6,406 nucleotides of DNA, from the NCBI GenBank assembly GCA_035601815.1, contig DATNNN010000198.1, forward strand, positions 1 through 6,406, written 5' to 3'. The position numbers and the translations under genes are program-made. The notes under the pieces are model-generated. The model made no database searches and was not told the origin of the DNA. It was given only the letters and a program-made list of their open reading frames with translations. Positions 1-4,384 of the stretch are shown here, piece by piece (position 1 is the stretch's first letter; each line of letters starts with the position of its first letter). Source of the DNA: DATNNN01 sp035601815 (lineage in GTDB: Bacteria; Pseudomonadota; Alphaproteobacteria; Rhizobiales; Xanthobacteraceae).

Positions 1-391
1 CGCTCCACTCCGGGTGGGCGTCCCAGGCGGCGTTGACCAGCATGCCGCCGAGGAACGGCAGGAAGCAGTTCGCCGTCGACACGCCGACCTCGCGCTGGGT
101 GAGCGGGCGCTGCACCACGATCGTGCCGATGATGGGCGACACCGCGGCGCAGCCGATCGAGGTCAGCGCATAGGCGGGAAGCGCGCCATGCACGGTGCCG
201 TTCCAGCGCCCGCCGCGATGGTGATGGCGGAGCGCGAAATAGCCGCCGGTGGCGCCGACGCCCACCAGGAAGTTGGAGGTAGCAAGCCGCGGGTCGCGCA
301 CGCTCCACGGCCAGGTCCAGTCGGCGTTCGCCGGCACCGAGGTGAACGCGAACAGCGCGGCGGCTGCCGCGAAGAGAATCTGTTTTTTCAT
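1..391 (-). CDS. Exported/membrane hypothetical protein, partial (C-terminus beyond window)
   Basis: The minus-strand frame opens with ATG at 391-389 and stays open for 130 codons to the window edge, so the C-terminus is missing. A ribosome site (GGGAGAA) lies just upstream of the ATG. Residues 1-24 form a typical Sec signal peptide: MKKQ, then an Ala/Phe-rich core, ending VPANA before Asp-Trp-Thr-Trp. The mature part starts with a Trp-rich stretch (WTWPWSVRDPR), followed by a Gly-rich hydrophobic segment (about residues 42-53) and an RHHHRGGRW basic patch. Two more hydrophobic stretches follow (about 70-92 and 108-122), suggesting a small inner-membrane or envelope protein. I do not recognise a named family. 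It is divergent from the Tyr/Gly-rich genes that begin at 700, with about 300 bases between them. The reading frame, start and signal peptide are seen directly; localisation is inferred and function is unknown. Confidence 0.8.
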   Translation of the reverse strand, partial: MKKQILFAAAAALFAFTSVPANADWTWPWSVRDPRLATSNFLVGVGATGGYFALRHHHRGGRWNGTVHGALPAYALTSIGCAAVSPIIGTIVVQRPLTQREVGVSTANCFLPFLGGMLVNAAWDAHPEWS

Positions 392-699
392 GGGTTCTCC
401 CGTAATCGGCCGAGCAATCGGCCCGAGTGCGAATCGACCGCATCTTGCGGGGATGATTGTTGGCTTTCCGCGGCCCGAAGTCGAGCGCCGGCCGGGGAAA
501 AGGTAAGCGAAGGATTTACCCTCGCGATTTCAGCGGAATCAGGCTCGCCGCCACCCCCGGCAACCCGCAGAAAAATATGGGATTTATTGCCGGGGCCGAG
601 GAACCATCCGATCGCTTCGCGCGTTTTATCCGCGAAACCTCTCAAGGACAGCGCATCTCCAAGTTGTCGCTCCCTTCGAGGGTCTTCGGAGGAAATCCC
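392..699. other. Divergent intergenic region, 308 bases
   Basis: I find no convincing gene here; the frames that cross it lack good starts and are shadows. It holds the divergent control region of the 391 (minus) and 700 (plus) genes. Visible elements are two imperfect copies of ATCGGCC(C)GAG near 405-426, a short hairpin CCGCA-TCT-TGCGG at 438-450, and the EcfG-type promoter described separately. The RNA leader of the gene at 700 would begin inside this region. Confidence 0.7.
600..625 (+). promoter_or_regulatory. EcfG-type (general stress response) promoter
   Basis: GGAAC at 600-604 and CGTT at 622-625 are separated by exactly 17 bases. This matches the published alphaproteobacterial EcfG consensus, GGAAC-N16/17-CGTT, without a mismatch. 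Transcription would begin near 632, giving a leader of about 65-70 bases before the ATG at 700. The -10 element lies in the loop of an inverted repeat (TTCGCG at 616-621, CGCGAA at 631-636), which could let a second protein modulate it. The match is seen in the sequence; use by the general stress sigma factor is inferred from the consensus. Confidence 0.75.
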
Positions 700-1077
700 A
701 TGTTCAAGTTCAAGGTTACGCTGCTGGCGGCCACCGTCGCCGGCGGTTTCGCGCTGATCGGTGCCGCTTCCGCGGGCCCGCTCAGCACCTCGCCGATCTC
801 GGCGCCCACCGATGTCGAGCAGACCGAGGCCCAGGTTCAGGCTCAGGGCCGTCAAAACGTTGAGGGCCGGCAAAACGTCCAGAGCCGTCAGAACGCGCGC
901 CGTTCCACGGCGAACCGCTCCCGCCATGTCCGCCGCTATCGCGGCTACCAGGAGGGCTACTACGCGCCCGACTACGGCTACGGATACGGTTACGGCTACG
1001 GCTCGCCTTATGCCTATCGGCCGGCACCGGGCCTCTGGCTCGGCGCACCGGGCTTCGGCTTCGGCATCGGTCTGTAA
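700..1077 (+). CDS. Exported Tyr/Gly-rich protein, first of tandem pair
   Basis: This 125-residue protein starts at ATG 700, behind a strong ribosome site (CGGAGGAAA). Longer in-frame starts upstream would cross the promoter and are rejected. Residues 1-25 are a Sec signal peptide (MFKFKVTLLAATVAGG..., cleavage expected after GAASA). The mature chain has a Gln-rich stretch with three six-residue units, GRQNVE/GRQNVQ/SRQNAR (50-67), then a basic Arg/Ser stretch (68-81). A YG tract of five dipeptides (92-101) follows, and the tail is PGLWLGAPGFGFG (110-122). The protein is low-complexity and probably lies in the periplasm or at the outer surface. It is paralogous to the next gene and is headed by an EcfG-type promoter, so a role in envelope stress is a reasonable guess. 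Small exported proteins of this style are common in Bradyrhizobium relatives, but I know no assigned function. Confidence 0.85.
   Translation: MFKFKVTLLAATVAGGFALIGAASAGPLSTSPISAPTDVEQTEAQVQAQGRQNVEGRQNVQSRQNARRSTANRSRHVRRYRGYQEGYYAPDYGYGYGYGYGSPYAYRPAPGLWLGAPGFGFGIGL
889..1002 (+). repeat. Short coding repeats: RQN units (to 67) and YG dipeptides (92-101)
   Basis: The three RQN units have an 18-base period and end at about position 900; the YG tract covers 973-1002. In the YG tract the glycine codons alternate between GGC, GGA and GGT while the tyrosine codon stays TAC. This hints that the dipeptide itself is kept by selection rather than produced by recent slippage. The same style, without the RQN units, recurs in the paralogue downstream. 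Confidence 0.5.
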
Positions 1078-1150
1078 GCGACCGATTCTGACAAGACCGG
1101 CGGCGCGCCGTTGCGAAAACAGCGGCCGCCGTCGTTTGCGTGCAAGCGTG

Positions 1151-1191
1151 GCGGGGACAGAAGGGAAACATCCCGGTCCCCGCATTTTTTT
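1151..1191 (+). terminator. Intrinsic terminator or attenuator between the paired genes
   Basis: Outer stem GCGGGGAC (1151-1158) pairs perfectly with GTCCCCGC (1176-1183). An inner stem GGGA (1163-1166) pairs with TCCC (1171-1174) around an AACA loop. Seven T residues follow at 1185-1191. It lies about 75 bases after the stop of the first Tyr/Gly-rich gene and only 22 bases before the ATG of the second, leaving no room for an ordinary promoter between terminator and gene. It therefore either ends the first transcript or sets the ratio between the two products by partial read-through. Confidence 0.8.
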
Positions 1192-1213
1192 CGACAAACT
1201 CGGAGGAAAACTC

Positions 1214-1534
1214 ATGTCCAAGTTCAAGATTGCGCTCCTGGCGGCGACCGTCGCCGGCGGTTTTGCGCTCGCGGGTGCGGCTTCCGCCGCCCCGTCCGCG
1301 ACCTCGCCGGTCGCCGCACCCACCAACCTCGATCAGGCGCAGGCGAAGGCCAAGCAGTCGGCGCGCAAGCCACGCCGTTACGCGCGCCACTATCGCCGCT
1401 ATCCCGGCTACCCGGGGCCGGCGTACGGCTACTACGGCTATCCGGTTTATGGCTACGGCTCGCCGTATTACTACCGGCCAGGCCCGGGCCTGTGGCTCGG
1501 CGTGCCGGGCTTCGGTTTCGGCCTCGGCTGGTAA
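1214..1534 (+). CDS. Exported Tyr/Gly-rich protein, second of tandem pair
   Basis: This 106-residue paralogue of the gene at 700 starts at ATG 1214 with ribosome site CGGAGGAAA, the same arrangement as its partner. The signal peptide is almost the same (MSKFKIALLAATVAGG..., cleavage after GAASA). The mature chain keeps the SPxxAPT start, but the RQN repeats are replaced by a Lys/Arg-rich stretch (QAKAKQSARKPRRYARHYRR, about 43-62). Tyr/Gly/Pro-rich sequence follows (63-89), then the shared tail PGPGLWLGVPGFGFGLGW (89-106). Similarity at both ends, including the ribosome site, shows a tandem duplication with a divergent middle. The middle is more basic and lacks the long YG run. No EcfG promoter is visible directly upstream, so it probably depends on read-through past the terminator at 1151-1191. 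Function is unknown; an exported, envelope-associated protein is inferred. Confidence 0.85.
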   Translation: MSKFKIALLAATVAGGFALAGAASAAPSATSPVAAPTNLDQAQAKAKQSARKPRRYARHYRRYPGYPGPAYGYYGYPVYGYGSPYYYRPGPGLWLGVPGFGFGLGW

Positions 1535-1554
1535 GCGCACTTTTCTGAATCGAT

Positions 1555-1588
1555 AAGCGAACCGCCGCGAGCGCGGCGGCGGCCGCTT
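1555..1588. terminator. GC-rich hairpin between convergent genes, possible shared terminator
   Basis: CCGCCGCG (1562-1569) and CGCGGCGG (1572-1579) form a perfect 8-bp stem with a two-base gap, and AAGCG (1555-1559) and CGCTT (1584-1588) can extend it. It lies between the stop of the Tyr/Gly-rich gene (1534) and the stop of the minus-strand gene (1603). There is no good T-run on either strand, so intrinsic termination is uncertain. Confidence 0.4.
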
Positions 1589-1602
1589 GCGTGCGCGCAC
1601 GG

Positions 1603-1896
1603 TCATCGCGCCGAGGCGGCGATCGCGCGCGACAGCTCCGCCACCTTCTGCAGCGCAACGTTGCGCACCCGACGCATGAGCTCGGCCCGGGAGATGGGCT
1701 TGCGCGGCCGCGACGGCTTCGGCGCGCAGGCGGCTTCACCGCCCAGACACATGCGCGCGCGCAAACAGGGGCGCGCCGGACACACGCGGAAGCGCCGCAG
1801 CCGCGTGGCCTGCACGCGGGCGGCGAGACGATGAATTTCCGCCTTGGCTTCCGCGATCTCCTGCGCCGCGGCGATGGGGTCGATTTTTGCTTTCAT
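1603..1896 (-). CDS. Small four-cysteine hypothetical protein
   Basis: The 97-residue frame starts at ATG 1896-1894, with GGAGAAA about seven bases upstream; longer versions lack a ribosome site and run through the pilin remnant. Residues 1-35 are predicted helical and Ala/Glu-rich (MKAKIDPIAAAQEIAEAKAE...). Next comes a basic cluster with four cysteines at about 39, 44, 50 and 57 (RFRVCPARPCLRARMCLGGE), then a Pro/Lys/Arg linker and a second helical stretch (68-95). The spacing C-x4-C-x5-C-x6-C could bind a metal or form disulfides. From memory, Rhizobiales genomes contain many small proteins with a C...CRARRC..G...C motif of unknown function, and this resembles them. There is no signal peptide, so it is presumably cytoplasmic. 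It is convergent with the Tyr/Gly-rich pair, and its upstream region carries the palindrome at 1925-1962. Confidence 0.7.
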   Translation of the reverse strand: MKAKIDPIAAAQEIAEAKAEIHRLAARVQATRLRRFRVCPARPCLRARMCLGGEAACAPKPSRPRKPISRAELMRRVRNVALQKVAELSRAIAASAR

Positions 1897-1924
1897 GGCT
1901 GTTTTCTCCTTCTCTCCACTCGTT

Positions 1925-1962
1925 CCCCGGGCGAGCCCGCGCCTTCGCGGCGAGACCCGGGG
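1925..1962. repeat. REP-like interrupted palindrome
   Basis: CCCCGGG (1925-1931) pairs with CCCGGGG (1956-1962), and CCGCG (1937-1941) pairs with CGCGG (1946-1950) around a CCTT loop. Between the stems is a mismatched CGAGC/CGAGA bulge. A stem with an internal bulge and a short loop in intergenic DNA is the classic REP shape. It occupies exactly the place where the start and ribosome site of the following pilin gene should be, 28 bases upstream of the minus-strand start at 1896. Confidence 0.55.
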
Positions 1963-1966
1963 TCCA

Positions 1967-2112
1967 GAAATCTCTCGCGATGAGAGTGGCGCCACCGCCA
2001 TCGAGTACGGCCTGATCGCCGCCTGCATTTCGGTTGCGATCATCGCGGTCGTGCAGGGCGTCGGTTCCAAGCTCAACACGACTTCACACAGGTGCAGAAC
2101 GCGCTCAAGTAA
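1967..2112 (+). pseudogene. Flp-type pilin remnant, no start and one frameshift
   Basis: From 1967 the frame reads ISRDESGATAIEYGLIAACI and continues SVAIIAVVQGVGSKLNTT. This is the core of a Flp/Tad pilin: the prepilin cleavage context G-ATAIEY with the expected Glu and Tyr, then the hydrophobic helix. Two lesions are visible. There is no start codon with a ribosome site in frame, and the usual MKN...F.R leader is replaced by a palindrome (1925-1962). Near 2083 one base is missing: shifting frame restores FTQVQNALK and a TAA stop at 2110-2112, the normal Flp ending, whereas the unshifted frame gives unrelated residues. Flp pilins are usually about 55 residues, so most of the mature part survives. 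No tad assembly genes are in the window. An assembly error could explain the frameshift but not the lost start. Confidence 0.8.
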
Positions 2113-2141
2113 GCGTTCGCGTCCCTGACCCAAAGCGAAAG

Positions 2142-2169
2142 GCCCCGGCTGTTGGCGGGGCTTTTTTTT
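2142..2169 (+). terminator. Intrinsic terminator of the former pilin gene
   Basis: GCCCCG (2142-2147) and CGGGGC (2156-2161) form a stem, followed by eight T residues (2162-2169). It lies 29 bases after the pilin stop. Its survival shows that the pilin was once a separately terminated transcript, and it insulates the DUF2231 gene from upstream transcription. Confidence 0.75.
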
Positions 2170-2201
2170 ATGCGTCCGTCGGATCAGGGCCGGTTCGCAA
2201 C

Positions 2202-2227
2202 GGAACGTTCTCCCCGCCGCCGGTGTT
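2202..2227 (+). promoter_or_regulatory. Candidate EcfG-type promoter, one mismatch
   Basis: GGAAC at 2202-2206 is followed after 17 bases by TGTT at 2224-2227, one base off the CGTT consensus. The start of the RNA would be near 2234, about 30 bases before the ATG at 2265, which is good spacing. It also follows directly on the terminator, where a promoter for the DUF2231 gene is expected. The mismatch makes this less certain than the site at 600-625. Confidence 0.45.
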
Positions 2228-2264
2228 ACAACGTCGGGCGATACTGCCCTGGGAGGATTCGCTC

Positions 2265-2732
2265 ATGGCTTCTGGAGGACCTGGCGCGCGCATCGGCGGC
2301 CATCCGATTCATCCGATGCTGGTTCCCTTCCCCATCGCGTTCCTGATGGGCGCGTTCGCCTGCGACCTCGCATTCTGGGGCACGCGCACGCCGTTCTGGG
2401 CCACGGCCGCGCTGTGGTTGATCGCCGCCGCCCTCGTCATGGGCGCGCTTGCCGCGCTCGCCGGGCTCTACGACTTCCTCTCCCAGGAGGCGATCCGCAC
2501 CATCCCCGACGCTTGGTATCATCTGTACGGCAACGTGTTTGCCATGGTGCTCTCGCTCGTGAACCTCGTGCTGCGTGAGGTGCAGGGACCGGCGAACGCG
2601 GTGTTGCCGTGGGGCCTCACGCTGTCGCTGATCGTCGTGCTCACGCTCTTCTACACCGGCTGGCTCGGCGGCGAGCTGGTGTTCCGCCACCAATGCGGGA
2701 TGATAGAGGAAGAGCCGGCGAAGAAAAAATAA
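2265..2732 (+). CDS. DUF2231 family membrane protein
   Basis: The 155-residue product starts at ATG 2265 with GGGAGGA seven bases upstream. The family signature is clear: GGHPIHPMLVPFPIAFL at 11-27 and GWLGGELVFRH at 132-142. Four hydrophobic segments lie at about 19-38, 44-68, 86-104 and 114-131, predicting a four-helix inner-membrane protein with a charged C-terminal tail (EEEPAKKK). The conserved histidines at 13, 16, 86 and 142 could bind metal or heme; this is inference, since the domain has no established biochemical role that I know of. The length is normal for the family. The gene stands alone between a terminator and a convergent small gene. A candidate EcfG promoter at 2202-2227 suggests stress induction. 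Confidence 0.9.
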   Translation: MASGGPGARIGGHPIHPMLVPFPIAFLMGAFACDLAFWGTRTPFWATAALWLIAAALVMGALAALAGLYDFLSQEAIRTIPDAWYHLYGNVFAMVLSLVNLVLREVQGPANAVLPWGLTLSLIVVLTLFYTGWLGGELVFRHQCGMIEEEPAKKK

Positions 2733-2794
2733 GGCCGGGCGGTCAAGCCGGGCGTTTTGGAGCCATCTCCGCCGCGATGGCGACGCTTGGATTG

Positions 2795-2986
2795 TTACCT
2801 TGGACGCGTTCTGCGGTCGGCGAGACCCAGATCGATCAGCCTTCGCACCGCTTCCGAGAGCGATGGGCGTTCTGGCTGCGAGGAAGCCCACAGGCGAATT
2901 TCTTCCAGCTTTGCCTCCGACAGAGCCGGCGCCCACTTCGCATCCGAAGATGCGTCATTGGATTGATTCGGCGGTGAAGGTGCCAT
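2795..2986 (-). CDS. Small CopG/ribbon-helix-helix-like protein
   Basis: The 63-residue frame starts at ATG 2986-2984, with GGGGGAAAG eight bases upstream. A longer version from a TTG at 3037 has no ribosome site and is less likely. The first 20 residues are Pro/Ser/Asn-rich and probably unstructured. Residues 23-54 read LSEAKLEEIRLWASSQPERP and continue SLSEAVRRLIDLGL. The pattern LxEIxxWxxxQPxxPSxSEAxRRLxxLGL resembles small CopG-like proteins that are frequent in Rhizobiales, where SEAxRRL is the second helix of a ribbon-helix-helix fold. Such proteins bind DNA as dimers or act as antitoxins, but no toxin gene is adjacent and the arginine-bearing strand is not obvious. The gene converges on the DUF2231 gene. 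DNA binding is inferred from the pattern only. Confidence 0.7.
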   Translation of the reverse strand: MAPSPPNQSNDASSDAKWAPALSEAKLEEIRLWASSQPERPSLSEAVRRLIDLGLADRRTRPR

Positions 2987-3286
2987 GGCGTTGTCTTTCC
3001 CCCGGTGAAACGAATCTCCGAACACATCGCCGTTCAAGCCGGCAACGAGTCAATAGTTCCTTAGATGATCGGCTTACATTCCGTTCGTGGTCCGGCTCCC
3101 GCCGCGATGGCGATGAGGTCATAGACCGCGACCCAGAAGCGCGCCGCCGGCCGGTCGTGGTCGAGCTCGGCGAGGAAGGCGCCAAAGCCCAAGTGCCGAG
3201 CGCCAGACTTTGGGTGCCGTTTGGAAGGCGGTCCCAAAGCCAACAAAAAATGCTCTTGGATATACGGATCATCGTCAGTCGCACCC
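2987..3286. other. 300-base region without a confident gene
   Basis: It holds the upstream region of the minus-strand gene at 2986 and one doubtful small frame at 3061-3249. On the minus strand a TTGACT hexamer (3053-3048) could be a -35 box for the 2986 gene, but no convincing -10 follows at the right distance. I see no RNA gene or repeat. Confidence 0.5.
3061..3249 (-). CDS. Doubtful small hypothetical frame or gene remnant
   Basis: A minus-strand frame of about 62 codons ends with TAA at 3063-3061. Its only starts are two adjacent TTG codons (3249 and 3246), with a weak AAGAG upstream. The sequence does not look like a GC-shadow: it has varied residues, including the stretch FGAFLAELDHDRPAARF followed by WVAVYDLIAIAAG. 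The open frame continues upstream of the TTG codons as DDPYIQEHF before it enters the neighbouring gene at 3287, so the true start may have been lost. I do not recognise a family. It could be a real short gene downstream of the 3287-3610 gene on the same strand, a decayed remnant, or chance. Confidence 0.3.
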   Translation of the reverse strand, partial: FLLALGPPSKRHPKSGARHLGFGAFLAELDHDRPAARFWVAVYDLIAIAAGAGPRTECKPII

Positions 3287-3610
3287 CTACCCCTTCCCCC
3301 GCCTCCTATGCCGCGCGTGCAGAAACCGCGCGATCCGCTCCTTCAGCGCCGCCGTCTTGCGCCGCTCGCCCATGGTGACCGCGTCCTCGAACAGCGCGCG
3401 CTGCACGTTCCGCGGCAGGTCGCTCCATTGCAGGATCACCGCGGCACCGAGGCAGCGCAGGATGTGCTCCTGCTCGCCGGCGAGCCTGGCGCGCGCCTCT
3501 CGCGCCTCTTGCCGCTTGCCCTTCGGCGCGCCGCCCTCGCCCTCCCAGCGCGCGAGCGCGCGGGTCATTTGTCTCCCCGCCTTGCCGCGCCTGCGCTTTT
3601 TGCCGGTCAT
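3287..3610 (-). CDS. Hypothetical small basic protein (ILRCLGAAVILQW type)
   Basis: The 107-residue product starts at ATG 3610-3608 with GAGGGG about ten bases upstream; an earlier in-frame start would run into the divergent control region. The first 45 residues are very basic and helical (KKRRRGK, then KGKRQEAREARARL). From 47 comes a more conserved-looking segment, EQEHILRCLGAAVILQWSDL, then PRNVQRALFEDAVTMGE and TAALKERIARFLHAR. From memory, Rhizobiales genomes carry many short proteins ending in this way (ILRCLGAAV...QW..LP...QR.LF..A.SMG....TAAL...IARFLH), without known function. There is no signal peptide or membrane segment, so it is presumably cytoplasmic, and the basic N-terminus may contact nucleic acid. 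It is divergent from the gene at 3690, with an 18-bp palindrome between them. Confidence 0.75.
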   Translation of the reverse strand: MTGKKRRRGKAGRQMTRALARWEGEGGAPKGKRQEAREARARLAGEQEHILRCLGAAVILQWSDLPRNVQRALFEDAVTMGERRKTAALKERIARFLHARHRRRGKG

Positions 3611-3643
3611 AATCGCGCGCGCCCCTCGCAATTGCGCCTCGTC

Positions 3644-3661
3644 GTACCTATGTAAAGGTAC
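3644..3661. promoter_or_regulatory. 18-bp palindrome between divergent genes, candidate operator
   Basis: GTACCT (3644-3649) and AGGTAC (3656-3661) are perfect inverted half-sites around ATGTAA. The centre lies about 42 bases from the start at 3610 (minus) and 37 bases from the start at 3690 (plus). That placement suits one dimeric regulator controlling both genes. No regulator is identified. Confidence 0.35.
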
Positions 3662-3689
3662 TACCGAGCAAGGCGAAACCAGAACGATA

Positions 3690-3881
3690 ATGAAATCGCA
3701 CACGCCTTGCTACATCAACCAGCAGCAAGCCTCTCTCCGCAAGATAACAGCCGGCTGGTACGCCACGGACCGGCGCGGAGCTTTGCCCTATGGCCCGTTC
3801 GCCAACCGCGAGCGCTGCCTCGCGCGAATCTTTCAGCACGCGAGCTGGGTGACATCGTCGGCGGCGCGCGAGCGCGTTTGA
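3690..3881 (+). CDS. Small hypothetical protein (GWYATDRRGALPYGPF)
   Basis: The 63-residue frame starts at ATG 3690, with AAGGCGA upstream at a slightly long distance; longer in-frame versions read through the divergent gene on the other strand and are rejected. The core is GWYATDRRGALPYGPFANRE (22-41), followed by RCLARIFQH. The pattern GWY-x-T/x-D-x-x-G-x-x-x-x-GPF-x-x-R-E-x-C-x-x-x-I recalls small Rhizobiales proteins in which a short beta-hairpin (GWY...GPF) is followed by a helix. I know no function for these. There are two cysteines (7 and 43) and no signal peptide. It is divergent from the gene at 3610 and shares with it the short control region containing the palindrome. The C-terminus runs into a GC-alternating tract. 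Confidence 0.6.
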   Translation: MKSHTPCYINQQQASLRKITAGWYATDRRGALPYGPFANRERCLARIFQHASWVTSSAARERV

Positions 3882-3932
3882 ATCGCGCGCGACCGGCGCG
3901 AACGCGCGCATTTGCGCGCCGCGCGCGGCGAT
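3882..3932. repeat. Alternating GC tract with hairpin
   Basis: This stretch is almost entirely CG/GC alternation, including the perfect inverted repeat GCGCGCA (3904-3910) and TGCGCGC (3913-3919), with only TT between. Such DNA can extrude or adopt Z-form under negative supercoiling. It follows directly on the stop of the small gene at 3881 and lies in the upstream region of the CsbD-like gene. It has no T-run, so it is not an ordinary terminator. Confidence 0.4.
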
Positions 3933-4008
3933 TAAGGCGGAGAATTTCTTTTTCATGCAGATGAATCGCGGAAGATGATCGCGATTGCGGCGCGCGCACT
4001 TACATCCG

Positions 4009-4058
4009 ACACATATGACCTGCATGATGTGTGCGTATCTTGAATGACTTCATTCAAG
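4009..4058. promoter_or_regulatory. Two inverted repeats upstream of the CsbD-like gene
   Basis: ACACAT (4009-4014) and ATGTGT (4027-4032) are inverted around 12 bases. CTTGAATG (4039-4046) and CATTCAAG (4051-4058) are a perfect 8-bp inverted repeat around ACTT, 35 bases before the ATG at 4094. Either could be an operator; the second could also be an RNA hairpin in the leader. No GGAAC promoter is visible here, and I cannot place a clear -10/-35 pair. Confidence 0.4.
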
Positions 4059-4093
4059 TTTCTTTCGAAAAATCTACATTTTCAGGAGAAAAA

Positions 4094-4315
4094 ATGAGCA
4101 ATGCACCGTTGAATACTGCCACTCCCGTAAACGCGCAGAACACGAAGATCCTCGCCAAGGACATTCACGCCAAGTGGGACAAGATCTCCGACGTGGAAGC
4201 CTCCGGCATGAAGCAGACAAGCGACCTCATCTCGCAGGTCCAGGCGAAATACAGCCTGAGCTCCGAGCAGGCCCAGAAGGACGTCAACGTTTGGGCGAAC
4301 GGCCGCAGCTTCTGA
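4094..4315 (+). CDS. Small CsbD-like protein
   Basis: The 73-residue product starts at ATG 4094 behind a strong ribosome site (AGGAGAAAA); the earlier in-frame start at 4031 would place a hairpin inside the coding region. Residues 1-20 are a variable Asn/Thr/Ala-rich lead. Residues 23-73 read DIHAKWDKISDVEASGMKQT, then SDLISQVQAKYSLSSEQAQK and DVNVWANGRSF. This follows the CsbD layout: W-x-K-[IL]-[ST]-x-x-[ED], a charged middle with a D-x-L/I pair, Q-x-[KR]-Y-[SG]-[IL], QA-x-x-DV-x-x-W. It lacks the first CsbD repeat, as many alphaproteobacterial relatives do. CsbD-type proteins are small, hydrophilic, cytoplasmic and stress-induced, with unknown biochemistry. A single-gene transcript is indicated by the terminator at 4337. 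Family membership is a motif-level judgement, not a search result. Confidence 0.75.
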   Translation: MSNAPLNTATPVNAQNTKILAKDIHAKWDKISDVEASGMKQTSDLISQVQAKYSLSSEQAQKDVNVWANGRSF

Positions 4316-4336
4316 ACTGAAGCCTGCGCCTAAAGA

Positions 4337-4374
4337 GTCGCCTTCGCGAACGCGCGGAGGCGGCTTTTTCTTTT
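4337..4374 (+). terminator. Strong intrinsic terminator
   Basis: A 12-bp stem, with two G-U type pairs, runs from GTCGCCTTCGCG (4337-4348) to CGCGGAGGCGGC (4353-4364) around AACG. It is followed by TTTTTCTTTT (4365-4374). It begins 22 bases after the stop of the CsbD-like gene. Confidence 0.9.
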
Positions 4375-4384
4375 GTGAAACCTC

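Noticed and set aside
388..1326. Long minus-strand open frame of 312 codons opposite the Tyr/Gly-rich genes
   Set aside because: It is an antisense shadow of GC-rich coding DNA. Composition is Ala/Arg-dominated, there is no ribosome site, and the plus strand has two clear genes with signal peptides.
2762..2781. Hairpin GCCATC...GATGGC as a terminator after the DUF2231 gene
   Set aside because: The stem is only 6 bp and no T-run follows on either strand.
3035..3060. Possible EcfG promoter (GGAAC at 3060-3056) for the gene at 2986 on the minus strand
   Set aside because: At 16-17 bases the -10 position reads GCTT or CTTG, not CGTT, so the match is only to the -35 half.
4053..4080. Sigma70-like pair TTCAAG-N16-TACATT before the CsbD-like gene
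   Set aside because: The RNA would begin only about nine bases before the ATG, inside the ribosome site, so it cannot be the main promoter.
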